Shown: positions 30,801 through 42,020 of the stretch, piece by piece | Layout: each line of letters opens with the position of its first letter | How positions within the stretch are numbered: the stretch's first letter is position 1 | Assembly: GCA_043228905.1 (NCBI GenBank) | Contig: JBHGNT010000002.1 | Location: 14,632,001 to 14,696,000, forward strand | Source of the DNA: Azolla caroliniana | Lineage: Eukaryota; Polypodiophyta | Length of the DNA: 64,000 nt | Direction: 5' to 3' | The notes under the pieces: model-generated | The model's database searches: none | Told to the model about the DNA's origin: nothing | What the model saw: only the letters and a program-made list of their open reading frames with translations | Made by a program: the position numbers and the translations under genes

Positions 30801-32609
30801 CATCGATTACGATGAGACGTTTGCGCTGGTCGCGAAGATGATGACAATCCATGTTTTGCTTGCGGTAGCTGCGGTGAAGGGGTGGCACTTACATCAGATG
30901 GATGTAAAGAATGCGTTGCTGCAAGGAGAGCTCGAGGAACAAATGTACATGATACAACCCCCCGGATTTCACTCCGGAACAAACACTTCAGCGGTATGGT
31001 GGTTGAAAAAGTCCCTTTACGGACTAAAGCAAGCCCCGCATGCCTGGAACGCGAAGATCACGCATTGATTGCGTCGGATGGGATTTGTGACGTCCAAATT
31101 GGACTCTTCATTGTTCGTTCGGTAAGGTCGACTTGGGCCGGTTAGTATTTTTCTTTATGGTGATGACTTGGTCATCGCCGTTGTCGACTTAGGTGGAATT
31201 GACCGTGTAAAGCTCCATATTGTGGCATCATTTGATATGAAGGACCTGGGGGACCTTCATTACTTTCTCGGGATCAAAGTGATCCGAACCCCCGAAGACA
31301 TACTGATCAGCCAACGACATTACGTGTTGAGTATGCTCTTGAAGTTCGGGATGGTAGACTGTAAGTCCGTCTCAACTCCTTTGCACAGAACTGTGAAGCT
31401 TCATCCCGACTCTGGAAAGGTCTACAACCTGAAAAGGTTCTGACAGATTGTTAGAAGCCTCATATACTTGACTATCACCCTGCTGGACCTCAGTTACCCG
31501 GTCGACTTGATTAATCAGTACATGGCGCGACCAACGCGTACTCAGGTACGTCAGTGGCACTAAGGACCGGGGGCTACTATATCGGACCGGTACTGTCATG
31601 CAGCTAGTCCGCTATACAGATGTCAACTGGGCCGGAAATGCCGGCAATCACCGATCCACATCCAGATTCGCGTTCTCCCTTGGGAGTGTCGCGATTGCGT
31701 GGAGTGGCAAGAAGCAGTTGACAGTTGCACTGTCGAGCATAGAGACCGAGTATCGAGGAGCGGTTGTCGCAACATGCAAAGCCATATGTCTGAAGCGGCT
31801 ACTTAAGGATCTGCGGGTGGAGGTGTCTGGTCCGACAACGATCTACTATGACAACCTCAGCAACATCCAACTTGCGAAGAACTCCATCTTCCACACCCAG
31901 ACTAAGCACATTGAGGTGCACTACCACTTAGCCCGCGAGCGTGTCCTCTCTGGTGAAGTTGAAGTTCAGTATGTTCCGACGGATCGGCAGAATGCTGACA
32001 TCTTCACCAAGCCCCTTGGTTTAGACAAGTTGCGGCAATTCTCAGGTGCACTTGGATTGCGGCACCTCGACATGCCAAATTTGGGGGGGAGAAAAATCCC
32101 GCATGACCATGGAAAGGAGCAGGAAAGGAGCGGAAGTGACCGCGACACCAAATCGGATGACGAATTCGATTTAGTGTCGGCTAAAGAAGCTGAAGGCAGA
32201 TCCGTAGAAGAGTCCGGAAGCGGACGAGAGGGTAACAGCCGAAAGAAAGAGCCGGAGCCAACCAAGCATAGGGGAGATGAAGCCAACAAGGGCGAGAAGG
32301 CCAAGATTGAGGACGAATTGGAGACAAGCAATTCAGACAAAAGTGGAGACGAACTGGAGGCAACTGATTCGGCTCGGATGTTTGATTCGGAGAAACCGAA
32401 TCAACTGAAGGCCAAGCGGAAGAAAGGGCAGTAGAAGAGGCGCCAACACCGTGATAGCAAGGGACCTGGAAAAGGCCGCACGAGCAGACAAGCTGACCGT
32501 AAGGGTCGAGGCGCGCAAAATCCAACAGGTCGAGGAGCGCGAGTGAGGCGTGAAGTCAAGAGAAATTGGAGTGAAGGACCGGAAGAGCCTCAAGTGAGCT
32601 TGAGGGGAG
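27837..32609 (+). pseudogene. Copia H gag-pol polyprotein, broken
   Basis: Gag begins at ATG 27837 and soon frameshifts (near 27990). FFDLQSILLVEENH is at about 28347-28388. The protease WYVDSGASNHMTSH is at about 28833-28874. Integrase is split between 28776-29243 and 29411-29836 (FIDDYTRHTWIYL, QSDGGKEYLSGQF, YTPEQNGVAKRKN). RT lies in 30280-31068 (FALVAKMMTIHVLLAV, MDVKNALLQGELEE, KKSLYGLKQAP). A stop follows, then FLYGDDLVIA at 31150-31179, with YGDD in place of YVDD, and RNase H at 31598-32050. The charged tail (SAKEAEGRSVEESGS, ARMFDSEKPNQLKAKRKKGQ) is stopped at 32434, but homology continues to GPEEPQVSL at about 32590. Confidence 0.88.
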
Positions 32610-32903
32610 TGTTGAGATACAAGCTCAACATTGGCCGTAAATCGGTGCGTAAACCGGTGCACAACAAGAGGCCGGATCGGTGTGGAAACCGGGAGGCCGT
32701 TGAACAGATATTCCCCGAGGGAATATATTTGGTGGTTAGTGTAGGAGCTCAATTATGAGCATTGAAGTACGTGTCAGTACTTCCGTTAGTCCGTATGGAC
32801 TTTGTTAAGGATTAGGTAATTAATTAAGGAATAATTATTACCTAATTATGTGATAAAGTTAAGTGCAGAAGATTATGTGATATGTGTGTGTATGTGTGTC
32901 AGA

Positions 32904-32938
<35 letters not shown>

Positions 32939-33454
32939 TTATGAATAACACAAGATGGGGGATGAGTAAGTATATTAACTTAGCATTATCATCATCTATC
33001 ATCAAATACAAAAATACCTTCAATGAGGTATATATAGGTTTCATGTGCAAGGGTGCACATGTGCTAGGAGAATATAGGTACAACATGTAAGTCCTATATT
33101 AAATGAGCATGGAGTTGTGGATCTACAATGTATCCCACTCAAGTACAAAATCCTATTTAAGGCTTTATGGTCAACACACTAACTAGATTCTATCTAGGTA
33201 ACTACTAAGTTACATGTGTTGACTAACTAACTAAACTAAGTTGAGCTTGATCTCTCAACAAACTTGTATAAAAGTGCTCTCTGAGCACATCCTATGTACA
33301 AAGTTTTACACATTATTCCAATTTTAGTTTTTCTATGTGATAATTCCCTCTCTATGTCTTCTGTGAACATCGTGTCTTAGGCTTTCCATTAAACCTGTTT
33401 TTTCCCCTGTTGGTATTCTATGTTTCATATAGTTTACACACGTAACATTTCACA
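32610..33454 (+). repeat. 3' LTR of copia H, split by a solo LTR
   Basis: LTR sequence runs 32610-32802 and 33266-33454, with the intervening 32803-33260 and a target copy inserted just upstream of the TATA box. The palindrome GAAGTAC-N6-GTACTTC is at about 32764-32783. The end is TTTCACA. Confidence 0.9.
32803..33260 (-). mobile_element. Solo LTR of a further copia family
   Basis: 458 bp that reads on the minus strand TGTTGAGAGATCAAGCTCAAC to CCTTAACA. Flanks are gactt (32798-32802) and aactt (33261-33265), a 5-bp target duplication with one change. It has a (GA)n tract at 32908-32934 and cctatatata on the minus strand near 33030. No interior is present, so it arose by LTR-LTR recombination. 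Orientation is set by likeness to the TGTTGAGA-type LTR starts here. Confidence 0.85.
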
Positions 33455-33459
33455 CTAAG

Positions 33460-34137
33460 CGAGTGCTACGATATGTGTGCGGAACAATGGACTATGGTAT
33501 TCTCTATAAGTCGGCCACGCTAATTCAACTCGAAGGGTACACAAATGCCGACTATGCCGGCTACAAAGCCGATCGATGATCAACCTCTAGTTCCATTTTT
33601 TCCCTTGGAAGTGGAGCCATCTCTTGGAGTAGCAAGAAGCAACCCACCGTCGCTCTTTCAAGCACAGAGGCCAAATACAGGCGCGCGGTGGTGGCTGCAT
33701 GTGAAGACGTATGGCTCAAGAGGATATTGAAGGATCTGAGCATTCCCATCAAAGATCCGATTCCTCTTTACTGCGACAACATGAGCAGTATTCATCTGGC
33801 TCGGAACCCGGTGTTCCATGCCCACACGAAGCATATCGAAGTGCACTATCACTTCATTCGAGAGCAAGTTCAGGCTGGAGATGTCGACCTTCAACACATC
33901 AGCACGAATCTTCAGACAACCGACATCTTCACCAAAGCCCTAGGAGCCGACAAGCTTCGGCAATTCATGTCAGACCTTGGATTGATGATCCTTGACTTGC
34001 CAAGCTTGAGGGGGAGTATGTCCGAACCGGGTATCAGCCGAAGCGGACACCAAACAGAGAGAACTGAATACCGTTCGAATCGGGTACCAACCGAAGGGGA
34101 CAAGCTGACCAAAGTTGAGCTTGAGGGGGCGTGTTGA
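33460..34137 (+). pseudogene. Copia G RNase H and C-terminus
   Basis: It continues the frame interrupted by copia H (the part at 27247-27360 reads LVGNLIYLMIT). VLRYVCGTMDYGILY leads into the ADYAG and [20 protein letters not shown] motifs, then [31 protein letters not shown] and TDIFTKAL. A stop is at about 33578. After NLRGSMS there is only a short tail (about 38 residues), ending KVELEGAC and a TGA inside the LTR, without the long charged region of A. Confidence 0.85.
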
Positions 34138-34436
34138 GAATCAAGCTCAACCTAGCCTAGTGTGTGAACACACCCTTGAGAGTGTATGAACACTCAAAGG
34201 TCAAAAGTCACACCGCTACGCTTTACACATTAACTATGTGTCATAGAATCATGCTCTATGAACATAACTAATGAGTTTCCACATTCCCCATGACTCATGA
34301 GCTTCGATAGTTAATGAAGAGAGAGAGTGACTATATAAAACACTCTCCTCTCTCTCTCTCTCTCTCTCTCACTCACTCACATAACACACATCTCTAACCT
34401 ATTCCACTGCACAAGAATCACCATTGATTCTTTACA
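34132..34436 (+). repeat. 3' LTR of copia G
   Basis: 305 bp, unduplicated form. It begins tgttgagaatcaagc after the polypurine tract ttgagggggcg and ends tttaca before acaat. A (TC)n(AC)n tract is at about 34346-34382. Confidence 0.92.
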
Positions 34437-34441
34437 ACAAT

Positions 34442-34871
34442 ACATTTTCTGAAAAGTAAAACTGTGAAGTCAAGATCTTGGAAAGATACCTTGGCATCAC
34501 CATCCATACAATGTGTTTCTAAATGTGCAGGAGGCTGAAACACCTTCACATTTTCATTTGCATATGATGTCCAAGATTCCTAACTAGAAAGACTTTGTTC
34601 AACCAATTTATTACTAAGGCCATGTTTAATGCTGACAAAATCCTGACTTCTACATCATCCACTTCAGCAGTGATAAGTGAGTGTTAAATTATATTGTGCT
34701 CCGTATAATTTTCTTTTCTTATTCTTGGTCACAAAGACAAATGCTTCACATACAAAGATATGCAATGTGTCGAATCTAGAATGTTTGTCAGTCTAAAGCT
34801 CATGTAGGATCTTGAAGTCGAGAGATCTACTCAGCAGTATGTTGATTTATGTGCACTACAATAATTAACGT
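34442..34871. other. Unassigned spacer between copia G and gypsy I
   Basis: AT-rich with no frame of note. It is the continuation of the sequence at 24600-24637 once G is removed. Confidence 0.4.
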
Positions 34872-35447
34872 TGTCGTGTTGTCGCACGTGTGCATAGGAA
34901 ACTAAGGCGGGACCGCGGGGGCCTTGGACCAAGGAGTGAGCGAAGATAGAAGGAAAAGAGAAAGGAAAGAGAAAGAACTACGAACGCTGAGTACCGGCTA
35001 GCACAACACTTGCCGGTTCAGAGAGGGACTCAACAACAGGCCAAAGATAGACAAAGATTACACTTAGGAAGAATCGATTACGACCAAGCAGAGACTACAA
35101 CAAGGATTGATACAAAGAAAAATAGAGATCGGTGTTCTGTTCCCAGTTCGACAACACTTCCCCCTCCCAAAACGTGATATCATTTGGTCCTTTCTCTCAC
35201 CCTTTTATAGGCCGGAGAGGAAGAGCCGTTACATCCTAGTTACATCATCATTATTCTCTGTCCCTTCAGACAGAGATATGCTTTGATTTCCTAACCTATT
35301 AATATGTTTATATTTAATTTTTTTACATCACGCTGACCTATTCTTAGACTATGTACAAAGTTGTTTAAAATTTGCGCGCATTCGCGCATGTCATGGTTCA
35401 TGTGCTCGAATCCCCGTTTCCTCCTATGGCCGGTTTTCTTCACGACA
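34872..35447 (-). repeat. 3' LTR of gypsy I
   Basis: 576 bp, matching the right LTR throughout: the blocks gtcgcacgtg, ggaaactaaggcgggaccgc, cttttataggccgg (TATA on the minus strand region) and ggttttcttcacgaca. Confidence 0.88.
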
Positions 35448-35521
35448 TCCATCCCCAACAAACCGCACATCCACCGGTATGCGCCGAATGAGACAGATTC
35501 CGGGGAAAAACCGGCCTGTTC

Positions 35522-36924
35522 TCAACCGTCGCTCTCCGAATCATTGTCTGTTCCAGTCCGGTCGCCGCCAACATCCGCACTCCCCTGGTCCAGTTCATCC
35601 GCATGCCACTTCTTGAACGCTTTGATCCTCTTTCCCGCCACAGGTACTGTTATCCACGTTCCGTCGAGCTCCACGAGATGGTAGGTGCCGTTGTTGTTTG
35701 TGCTCGTTATGACGTAGGGCCCGAACCACCTTCTGGCGAATTTACACGTTGCCTTGTGCTGATTGTCGAGGCTACTGTCATAAACCAATACCCAGTCGCC
35801 TTCCTCGATCTTCTTCGGTCATAGCCGTTGCGTTCGGTCGAACAGGTCTTTGTTCTTCATCCTTGCCGCTTGCAACTTCACCTTTGCCCGATCTACGTCC
35901 TCCGACCTTCGCTCAAGCTGTAGAATCCTTGATGCCAATAGCTCTTCTCGGCTCATCTCGTCTCTCCAGTCGATTGCTGCCTGTGAGGATATAGTTCGTT
36001 CCATCGGCATGATCGGCTTCTGCCCGTACATCAACTCCGTCGACATGAATCTGGTCACCGAACTATGCGTAGTTCGGTCTACCCATAACGCGTAAGGTAG
36101 GAGCCGTGGCCAATTCCCGACTTGCCCTTCGCATGCTCGTACCAATGCCTTTATGATTGGCCCATGTCCGCGCTCTATCTTTCCGTTCGCTTCCGGATTG
36201 TACGCTGTTGTGAGGGAGAGTTACACCCCTAACCAGCCAAACAGCTCTTCGGCCTCTTGCTCGTCTAGCTCTCCCCGGTCAGCCACGATCTTCCGCACGC
36301 ACCCATACCGGCAGACCATCTCTTCGATCAGGAACCGACACAGGACCGTAGTCTTCTTGTTCTATAGTGCACGACCCTCCACTTGGTTCGTCAGGTCTTC
36401 TCGCGCAAGCACTAGGTACCACCTCTGCCCTATCTCCATTGGCATCGTCACTAAATCCACGATCCATTTGAAATGGACAGTCGGTGGGTATTTCGGGTGC
36501 AACTCGTCTTTGTGCTGGATCATCGAATGCATTTGGTAGCTCTCGTAGGTCGTTACGAACTTATGCACGTCCCGGTACATTCCCGGCCACCAATACCTCT
36601 CTTTCAGCTTCTCAAACGTGGCCCACGTTCCGTGGTGTCCGGCCCAAGGGCCCTATCCCCATTGGCATCATCACTAAATCCACGATCCATTTGAAATGGA
36701 CAGTCGGTGGATATTTCGGGTGCAACTCGTCTTTGTGTTGGATCACCGAATGCATTTGGTAGCTCTCGTAGGTCGTTACGAACTGATGCGCGTCCCGGTA
36801 CATTCCCGGCCACCAATACCTCTCTTTCAGCTTCTCAAACGTGGCCCACGTTTTGTGGTGTCCGGCCCAAGGGCTCTCATGATACACCGATAACAACACC
36901 TTCTATTCCTCTCTTCTTATCACT
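35522..36924 (-). pseudogene. Gypsy I integrase
   Basis: On the minus strand, the frame 36612-36899 has the zinc domain part VYHESPWAGHHKTW and ERYWWPGMYRDAHQFV. The core follows with HFKWIVDLVMMPMG (first Asp), and near 36200 YNPEANGKIERG carries the catalytic Glu. The 35819-36145 frame has WPRLLPYALWVDRTTH. The 35522-35788 frame has the C-terminal RRWFGPYVI (GPY/F module) and a Asp/Gly-rich end. The 223-bp duplication (36428-36873) and several stops inactivate it. Confidence 0.82.
36428..36873 (-). repeat. 223-bp tandem duplication in gypsy I integrase
   Basis: Unit 1 36428-36650 and unit 2 36651-36873, both from 'ccctat' to 'cggcccaaggg'. About ten differences are visible. It repeats the zinc-domain to first-Asp region. 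Confidence 0.9.
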
Positions 36925-36929
36925 AAGTT

Positions 36930-39900
36930 CTGCCGACCGAGCTTGACGTCGATTCAACACACGAGCATCCTGAAAGTAGCCAAGGTTCTTGTGGTCACTA
37001 AATACAGTGATTGGATGAGAGGATCCCTCTAGAAAATGGCTCCATTGCATAAAAGAATGCACTATTGCCAATAGCTCTTTATCATGAATTTCGTAGTTGA
37101 TTTCGGCGGCGTCAAACTTGCGTGAGTGAAAAGCCACAGGATGTAGCTTCTCATCATTCCCATGTTGTGACAGAATGCTCCCCAATGCAAAATCCGATGC
37201 GTCAGCTTCGATAATGAATGGTTTTTCCGGATCGACATGAGGTAGAATTGGAGCCGATGTAAATGCCTTTTTAAGACTCTCGAAAGCCATGTCCGTTTCT
37301 TCAGACCAGATGAACGGTTGTCCCTTCCTGGTAAGTTGTGTGAGAGGTAGAACGATCTTTGAGTAATCTTGTATGAACTTCCGGTAAAAATTGGCAAAGC
37401 CTAGGAAGCATTGCACATCCCGCACCGAACACGGAGTCAGCCATTCTACCACCGTTTTGACCTTAGGTGGGTCCATGGAGATGCCTTCTGACGAAATGAT
37501 GTAGCCAAGAAATTCCACTTGGTTGCACCGAAACTACACTTTTCCAACTTTGCATACAGACCATGTTCTCGAAGTCGTTTTAGTACTAATAGTACATGAG
37601 AATCATGTTCTTCTTGGGTCTTTGAATAAACCAGTAGATCATCCAAATAGATGATCAAACAATCATCCAATAGATCTCGGAATATATCATTAGCCATGTG
37701 CTGGAAGACTGCCGGCGCATTAGTGAGGCCGAACAGCATGACCGTATACTCGAAGTGCCCATATCTGGTGCGAAACGCGGTCTTCCATTCATCTCCTGGT
37801 CGGATCCGTACGAGGTTATATGCTCCTCGTAAGTCGATCTTCGTGAAGAACCTGGCACCATTGATCCGTTCTAAAAGACTTGAGATAAGGGGAAGAGCAT
37901 ACCTATTCTTGATTGTAACCTTACTCAAGCCACGGTAATCTACAATGAGACGAAGCGATCCATATTTTTTCTTGACGAAGAAAATAGGCACGCCGGCTGG
38001 AGATTTCGAATGCCGAATGAAACCATTTTCCAAATTCTCCTCTATATAGGCCCGAAGGACTTCCAGCTCAGTTGGTGACAAATTGTAGATCGGTCCCCAT
38101 GGCGGCTCTTTTCCTGGTTGTAAATTGATGGGGCAATCATAGGTCGATGATGAGGAAGTGTGTTGGCTTGTACTTTATCGAACACATCGGCGTAATGACG
38201 ATACTTCTCGGGAAGTTGAACGGTGGATTCTTCTTTAGTGGTGCTGGAGGGGTTTACTGATAATGCAAAGAGGAACATTTCCTCCTTGCGCCCTTCTTTA
38301 CGCAACTGACGTAGCGAAATGGTTGCCATCTTCTGAGTTGACCCTTGGGTTTGTCGACACCGGATTTCTCTTGTTCTCCAATCTATGTCTGGGCTATGTA
38401 ACTCGAATCACGGTAATCCTAAAACTATGAGAGGTTCTGGGATACTAATAATATTAAATGATACTACACATGCTAAGTTATCTAGGACAATATTAATGGG
38501 CTCTGACTCTTCTATGATATTTCCGGAAGCAATGAGACATCCATCAATGACTACTACAGAGGCTGGACACTGGAGTTTTCTTAGGGATATCTTATGAGCT
38601 TGAGCAAATTTCTTATCCATAAAGCAAGAGTTAGCTCTGGAATCTAGGAGTGCTAGGACATGTACTGGAGGGGTACTTTTAGTACTAACTATTACTTGGG
38701 CTACGAACACATCACTAACTTGCTTAGAGGGAATGGAACCACTAATGGGCTGCACAGATCTAGGGCTGTCCAACCAAACAACTCCTATTTTGGCTGGACT
38801 TAGTCGTTTAACTCTTCTTCTAACTGACTAAGGACATCAAATCTGTTCGCTAGATTTGGGCTATTAGTACTATTAGGACTATCAGATATCCCTACTGAAA
38901 TAGGCTCGGGTTTAGTACAATTAGAACTAGCGACTATTTGGTTTACCTCTCTTCTTGGCCTATGGGGGAAATCTATTGCAATATGTCCTGGTCCACCATA
39001 GTAAAGACATAGTCGATTTGTATGGCGTCGCTGCTTTTCTTCTTCGGATAATGGCCCTCGACGACGTGTAGTGTCAATCTCCATCGGAGTCGGAGTATTC
39101 ACTGGAGGCGCATTATATGACTCCCTCGGAAAAGGTCTTGCTACCACTGAGGTGTAGGTGGGCTCTTATCTTGCCCTCGGCATCTGTAGCTGTCGTTCCG
39201 AACGTCGCTCAAAGAGGCGGTTGTCACATCTCACCGCGCGACTGATTGCTTCTGTTAAGGACTTTGGCTCTTCGGAGAAGGTCAAGAGTAAATCCTTGAC
39301 GTCGTTGCGTAAACCATAACGGAATTGCTCCATCAACGCTTGATCATCCCAAGGGATATCGGCGGTGAGTAGGCGAAAATCTGCAGCGTATGTGGAGGCT
39401 GGACGGTCACCTTGGCGTAATCACCGAATTTTGTTGATTGCGGTCCTGATGCTGTCAGTATCTCTGAAATATGCTTTAAACTCACCTAGAAACTCTTCAA
39501 AATTGTTGAGTAACGGAGATTCCTTTTCTAATAGTGGAGCGAACCATGCCAATGCTGAGCCACTTAACAAAGTGCCTACTAAACCCACTCGTGATGCATC
39601 GGTGGGATATCGGGAAGGATGCATTTGAATAACTAATCGTACCTGGTTAAGGAACCCTTTAAACTGCGATCACGTTCCATTGAACTTCGTGGGAAGGCCA
39701 ATCTTGGGTTCTTTATGAATCCCTTGTGTTCCGGGCCCTTGTTGTTGCATCGCTACGATGGTTGCTTCGAGTTGTTGCACGCGTAACGCAAGTTCCCCAT
39801 GCTGTTGTTGCGTTTGCTGCTTTTCTAAGGAGATTTGCTGAAGATCCTCCAGCAACCGTTGGTTTTCTTGTTCCAAAGCATGGAACTTCTCTTTCAAGCA

Positions 39901-39951
39901 TTGAAATTACGAGAAAACAGATTGATATTCTTCAGCGCTAACAGTGGCCAT
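36930..39951 (-). pseudogene. Gypsy J gag-pol
   Basis: Minus strand. Gag starts at ATG 39951 (MATVSAEEYQSVFS) with an early stop, then a coiled coil rich in Gln (KEKFHALEQENQRLLEDLQQ) and GLPTKFNGT. The zinc knuckle near 39010 is degenerate (CLYYGGPGHIAIDF, two ligands lost). Protease reads ALLDSRANSCFMD at about 38640-38680, with Gly of DSG changed to Arg. RT in 37446-38081 has [45 protein letters not shown] and catalytic [11 protein letters not shown]. RNase H in 36930-37518 has FLGFANFYRKFI, FIIEADASDFALGSIL and HDKELLAIV. RT and RNase H are otherwise well kept. Confidence 0.85.
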
Positions 39952-40249
39952 GGGATGAAAGAAAAGAGGAATAAGAGATTAGTAGGAAATGAGAGAGACA
40001 GAAGGTAGGGAAATCGGTTCAAACTGTCAGGAATAGTACTAAGACAGAGAAGGAATTAGTACTAAAAGAAGTATTAGTACTAAGAGAGGTGAAGAACTCT
40101 CGAGAGAAGGAAAGAGTGAGTGAGAGGGAGAGAGAGAGAGAGTGATGATAAGAAAAGATATATATTATGTGAAGAAAATGTACAGTAGCTAGGAGGCTTA
40201 AGACTGGCGTTGAACCGATTTGGTTCGAAATAATGCCTTGTGCCTCCTT

Positions 40250-40262
40250 TTATAGTGTTCTA
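40250..40262 (-). promoter_or_regulatory. TATA box of gypsy J 5' LTR/leader
   Basis: The minus strand reads actataaaaggagg, a strong TATA context about 300 bp upstream of the gag ATG, followed by a CTCTCT-rich leader (plus 40115-40143). Confidence 0.5.
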
Positions 40263-40368
40263 AGGAATACTCCTGAAGTTTCTAGAATGTTCCAGAGAAA
40301 TCTGGAATATACATTAATTTTCTATAATAAAACATGAATGAAAATAATATTCTACGTATTACAATATA

Positions 40369-40433
40369 TAGTCTAATGGTCAAGAGCTCGACCCATGTAG
40401 CATAAGGTCATGGGTTCGAGTCTTGCCATATCA
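40369..40433 (+). repeat. tRNA-derived SINE-like sequence
   Basis: 'gtctaatggtcaagagctc' fits a tRNA A box region and 'catgggttcgagtcttgcc' a B box (GGTTCGA core intact), about 30 bp apart. It sits at the right edge of J where I resumes. No tRNA fold with an anticodon arm is convincing. Confidence 0.5.
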
Positions 40434-40436
40434 TGA

Positions 40437-42020
40437 CACTTCTTCATTTTCAAACACCATGTCGTCCTCGTTGTCAAACAACACTCTTGAAAGCATATCG
40501 GCCATGGCGGTGTCCTTCCCGGAGATGTGCCGTATCTCCGGATTCAGGGACTTAATGTACGCGATCCACCTAAGCATGGCTAGGTCCAGAGTTGCGCATT
40601 CGGAAACCATACCTAGGATTGGTAGGCAGTCTGTCTCGATTACTAACTCCGTCCCGATCAGATAGTCTTTGTTGGCCTTGACTGCCGAAACGATACCCCA
40701 GAGTTCACGCTTAATCTGGGCATATCCTCGTTGTCGCTCGCTCAGTACCTTCGCCCCGAATTGGATGGGGAACCTCGTGCCATTCTTTTCCTCCTAATTG
40801 ACCACCCATCAGATCCCGGTCGGACACGTGTTCACAGTCACAAAAAACGGGACACCCTTCCCATAAACCGCTTTCCGGAGGGCCGATGTCGTGGCTAGTG
40901 CCTCCTTCAACCTCCGGACCTACTCTATGTGCTCCTCGTTCCATTCAAACTTACGCCCCTTTTTCAACAACTAGTAGAGAGGTTCCGCGATGTGTGCGTA
41001 ATGCAAGATCCAGACGTGATAGAACGTGCACGCATCCAAGAACCTCCGCACCTCTGTTACCGAATTGCAGTCCTCTTTTATTGCCCAGATGGCCTCCACC
41101 TTCGCCGGAGACGGTCTCCGACCGTAAGGCCCGCACAAGTGCCCAACCACCAACATTTCGGACTGCCCGAAAGCCGACTTCTCTCAAGAGAAGGTGAGCC
41201 GTGCACTCTTGAGCCTTTGTTGCACCTTCTCACAGTCCTCGATGTGATTCGCCATAAACCTTTGGCATCCATTTGGCCCGACCGATTCATCCTTATCTTT
41301 GACTGGACATCCTTTGATTGGGATGTTGTCCAAGAATGGCGTGGTGATGTTCGGGATGCAGTCCCTTAGCACCTTGTTCATTGTGTTCACCATGTGCGCC
41401 ACTAAGTTGGTCCTTCCTCGTAGCAAGGTACACATCCGCACTAAATCGAGAGGAGTCCGCATTGTCGTAATATCCCTGCTCTCTACGGCTAGTTGGAATT
41501 GGTCATATCCTAAGTACAGATCACCAACCGAATAGATCGACCTTCCAGGGAAGGCCTCCGCGAACTGGTCAATGGTCGGCCCAATTCCTGTGTTTTGAAT
41601 GGTCACCTTATTGATCGGCTGCAGGTCCTGAATGAAGCGTAACATGGCGTTCTTCTTCAGCATTGTAAACCACCGATTCGAATACAGGGCACTCGACGGT
41701 TCGAGGATGCCCATCTTCACCTTCTCCTTCAGCAGCTCCATCAACTTCAGGATGTGAGCTCTGGGTACCGGAATTGGCTTGAGATTCCATGGCACATGCA
41801 GTACCGTGAAGATAACCATTGGTTCCACGATCATCGGGTCCATGCACCCGATCTCCTCCGGCGAAAATGCGAAGGCCTTCCTGTGCCTCCAGAGCATCCT
41901 CCGAATCCGGTCCTCCTTCGCCGGCAGTAGAAAGCCAGCCCCACTGATCTTGAGTTCCCGTAGTGTTATATCGGTGAACCGGTGCCCTATGCCGGCTGAA
42001 TTCCGCAAAGTTGGGTCCAC
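40437..42020 (-). pseudogene. Gypsy I reverse transcriptase and RNase H
   Basis: The minus-strand frame 41184-42020 carries FAFSPEEIGCMDP, RAHILKLMELLKEKVKMGILEPS, LRFIQDLQPINKVTI, SIYSVGDLYLGYDQFQLAV and a catalytic box reading FLDN (41325-41336), so the second Asp is Asn. Past 41183 the connection region continues in other frames (CGPYGRRPSPAKVEAIWAIKEDC, VRRFLDACTFYHVWI). RNase H remains reach 40440, ending ISGKDTAMADMLSR-like sequence at the J junction. Confidence 0.82.

Larger units (their letters stand above)
27361..33454 (+). mobile_element. Ty1/copia element H inside G
   Basis: LTRs are 27361-27741 and 32610-33454, the latter enlarged by a solo LTR. Flanks ctcag (27356-27360) and ctaag (33455-33459) form a 5-bp target duplication with one change. 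It is a relative of A/C: same gag start (MDRGMASSLPTEKLNR), same charged tail and same LTR layout. Confidence 0.92.
24643..34436 (+). mobile_element. Ty1/copia element G
   Basis: The target duplication acaat (24638-24642 and 34437-34441) is exact. The 5' LTR is 24643-25284 and the 3' LTR 34132-34436. Copia H (27361-33454) lies inside it. The interior jumps from integrase (27230) to late RT/RNase H (about 27247), so most of the RT is deleted apart from the H insertion. Gag resembles element D. Confidence 0.92.
36925..40436 (-). mobile_element. Ty3/gypsy element J, truncated, inside element I
   Basis: A minus-strand element of a different gypsy lineage from I: LTR/leader at the right (about 39952-40436), gag, protease, RT, RNase H, and then an abrupt end at about 36925 in late RNase H, where integrase I sequence resumes. 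No 3' LTR or integrase of J is present and the part of I between its RNase H and integrase zinc domain is gone. It joined by recombination or deletion, not simple insertion. Edges are approximate. Confidence 0.7.

Noticed and set aside
40369-40433. Functional tRNA gene
   Set aside because: A and B boxes are present but no complete cloverleaf or anticodon arm fits; the same holds for 9812-9895 and 4266-4335.
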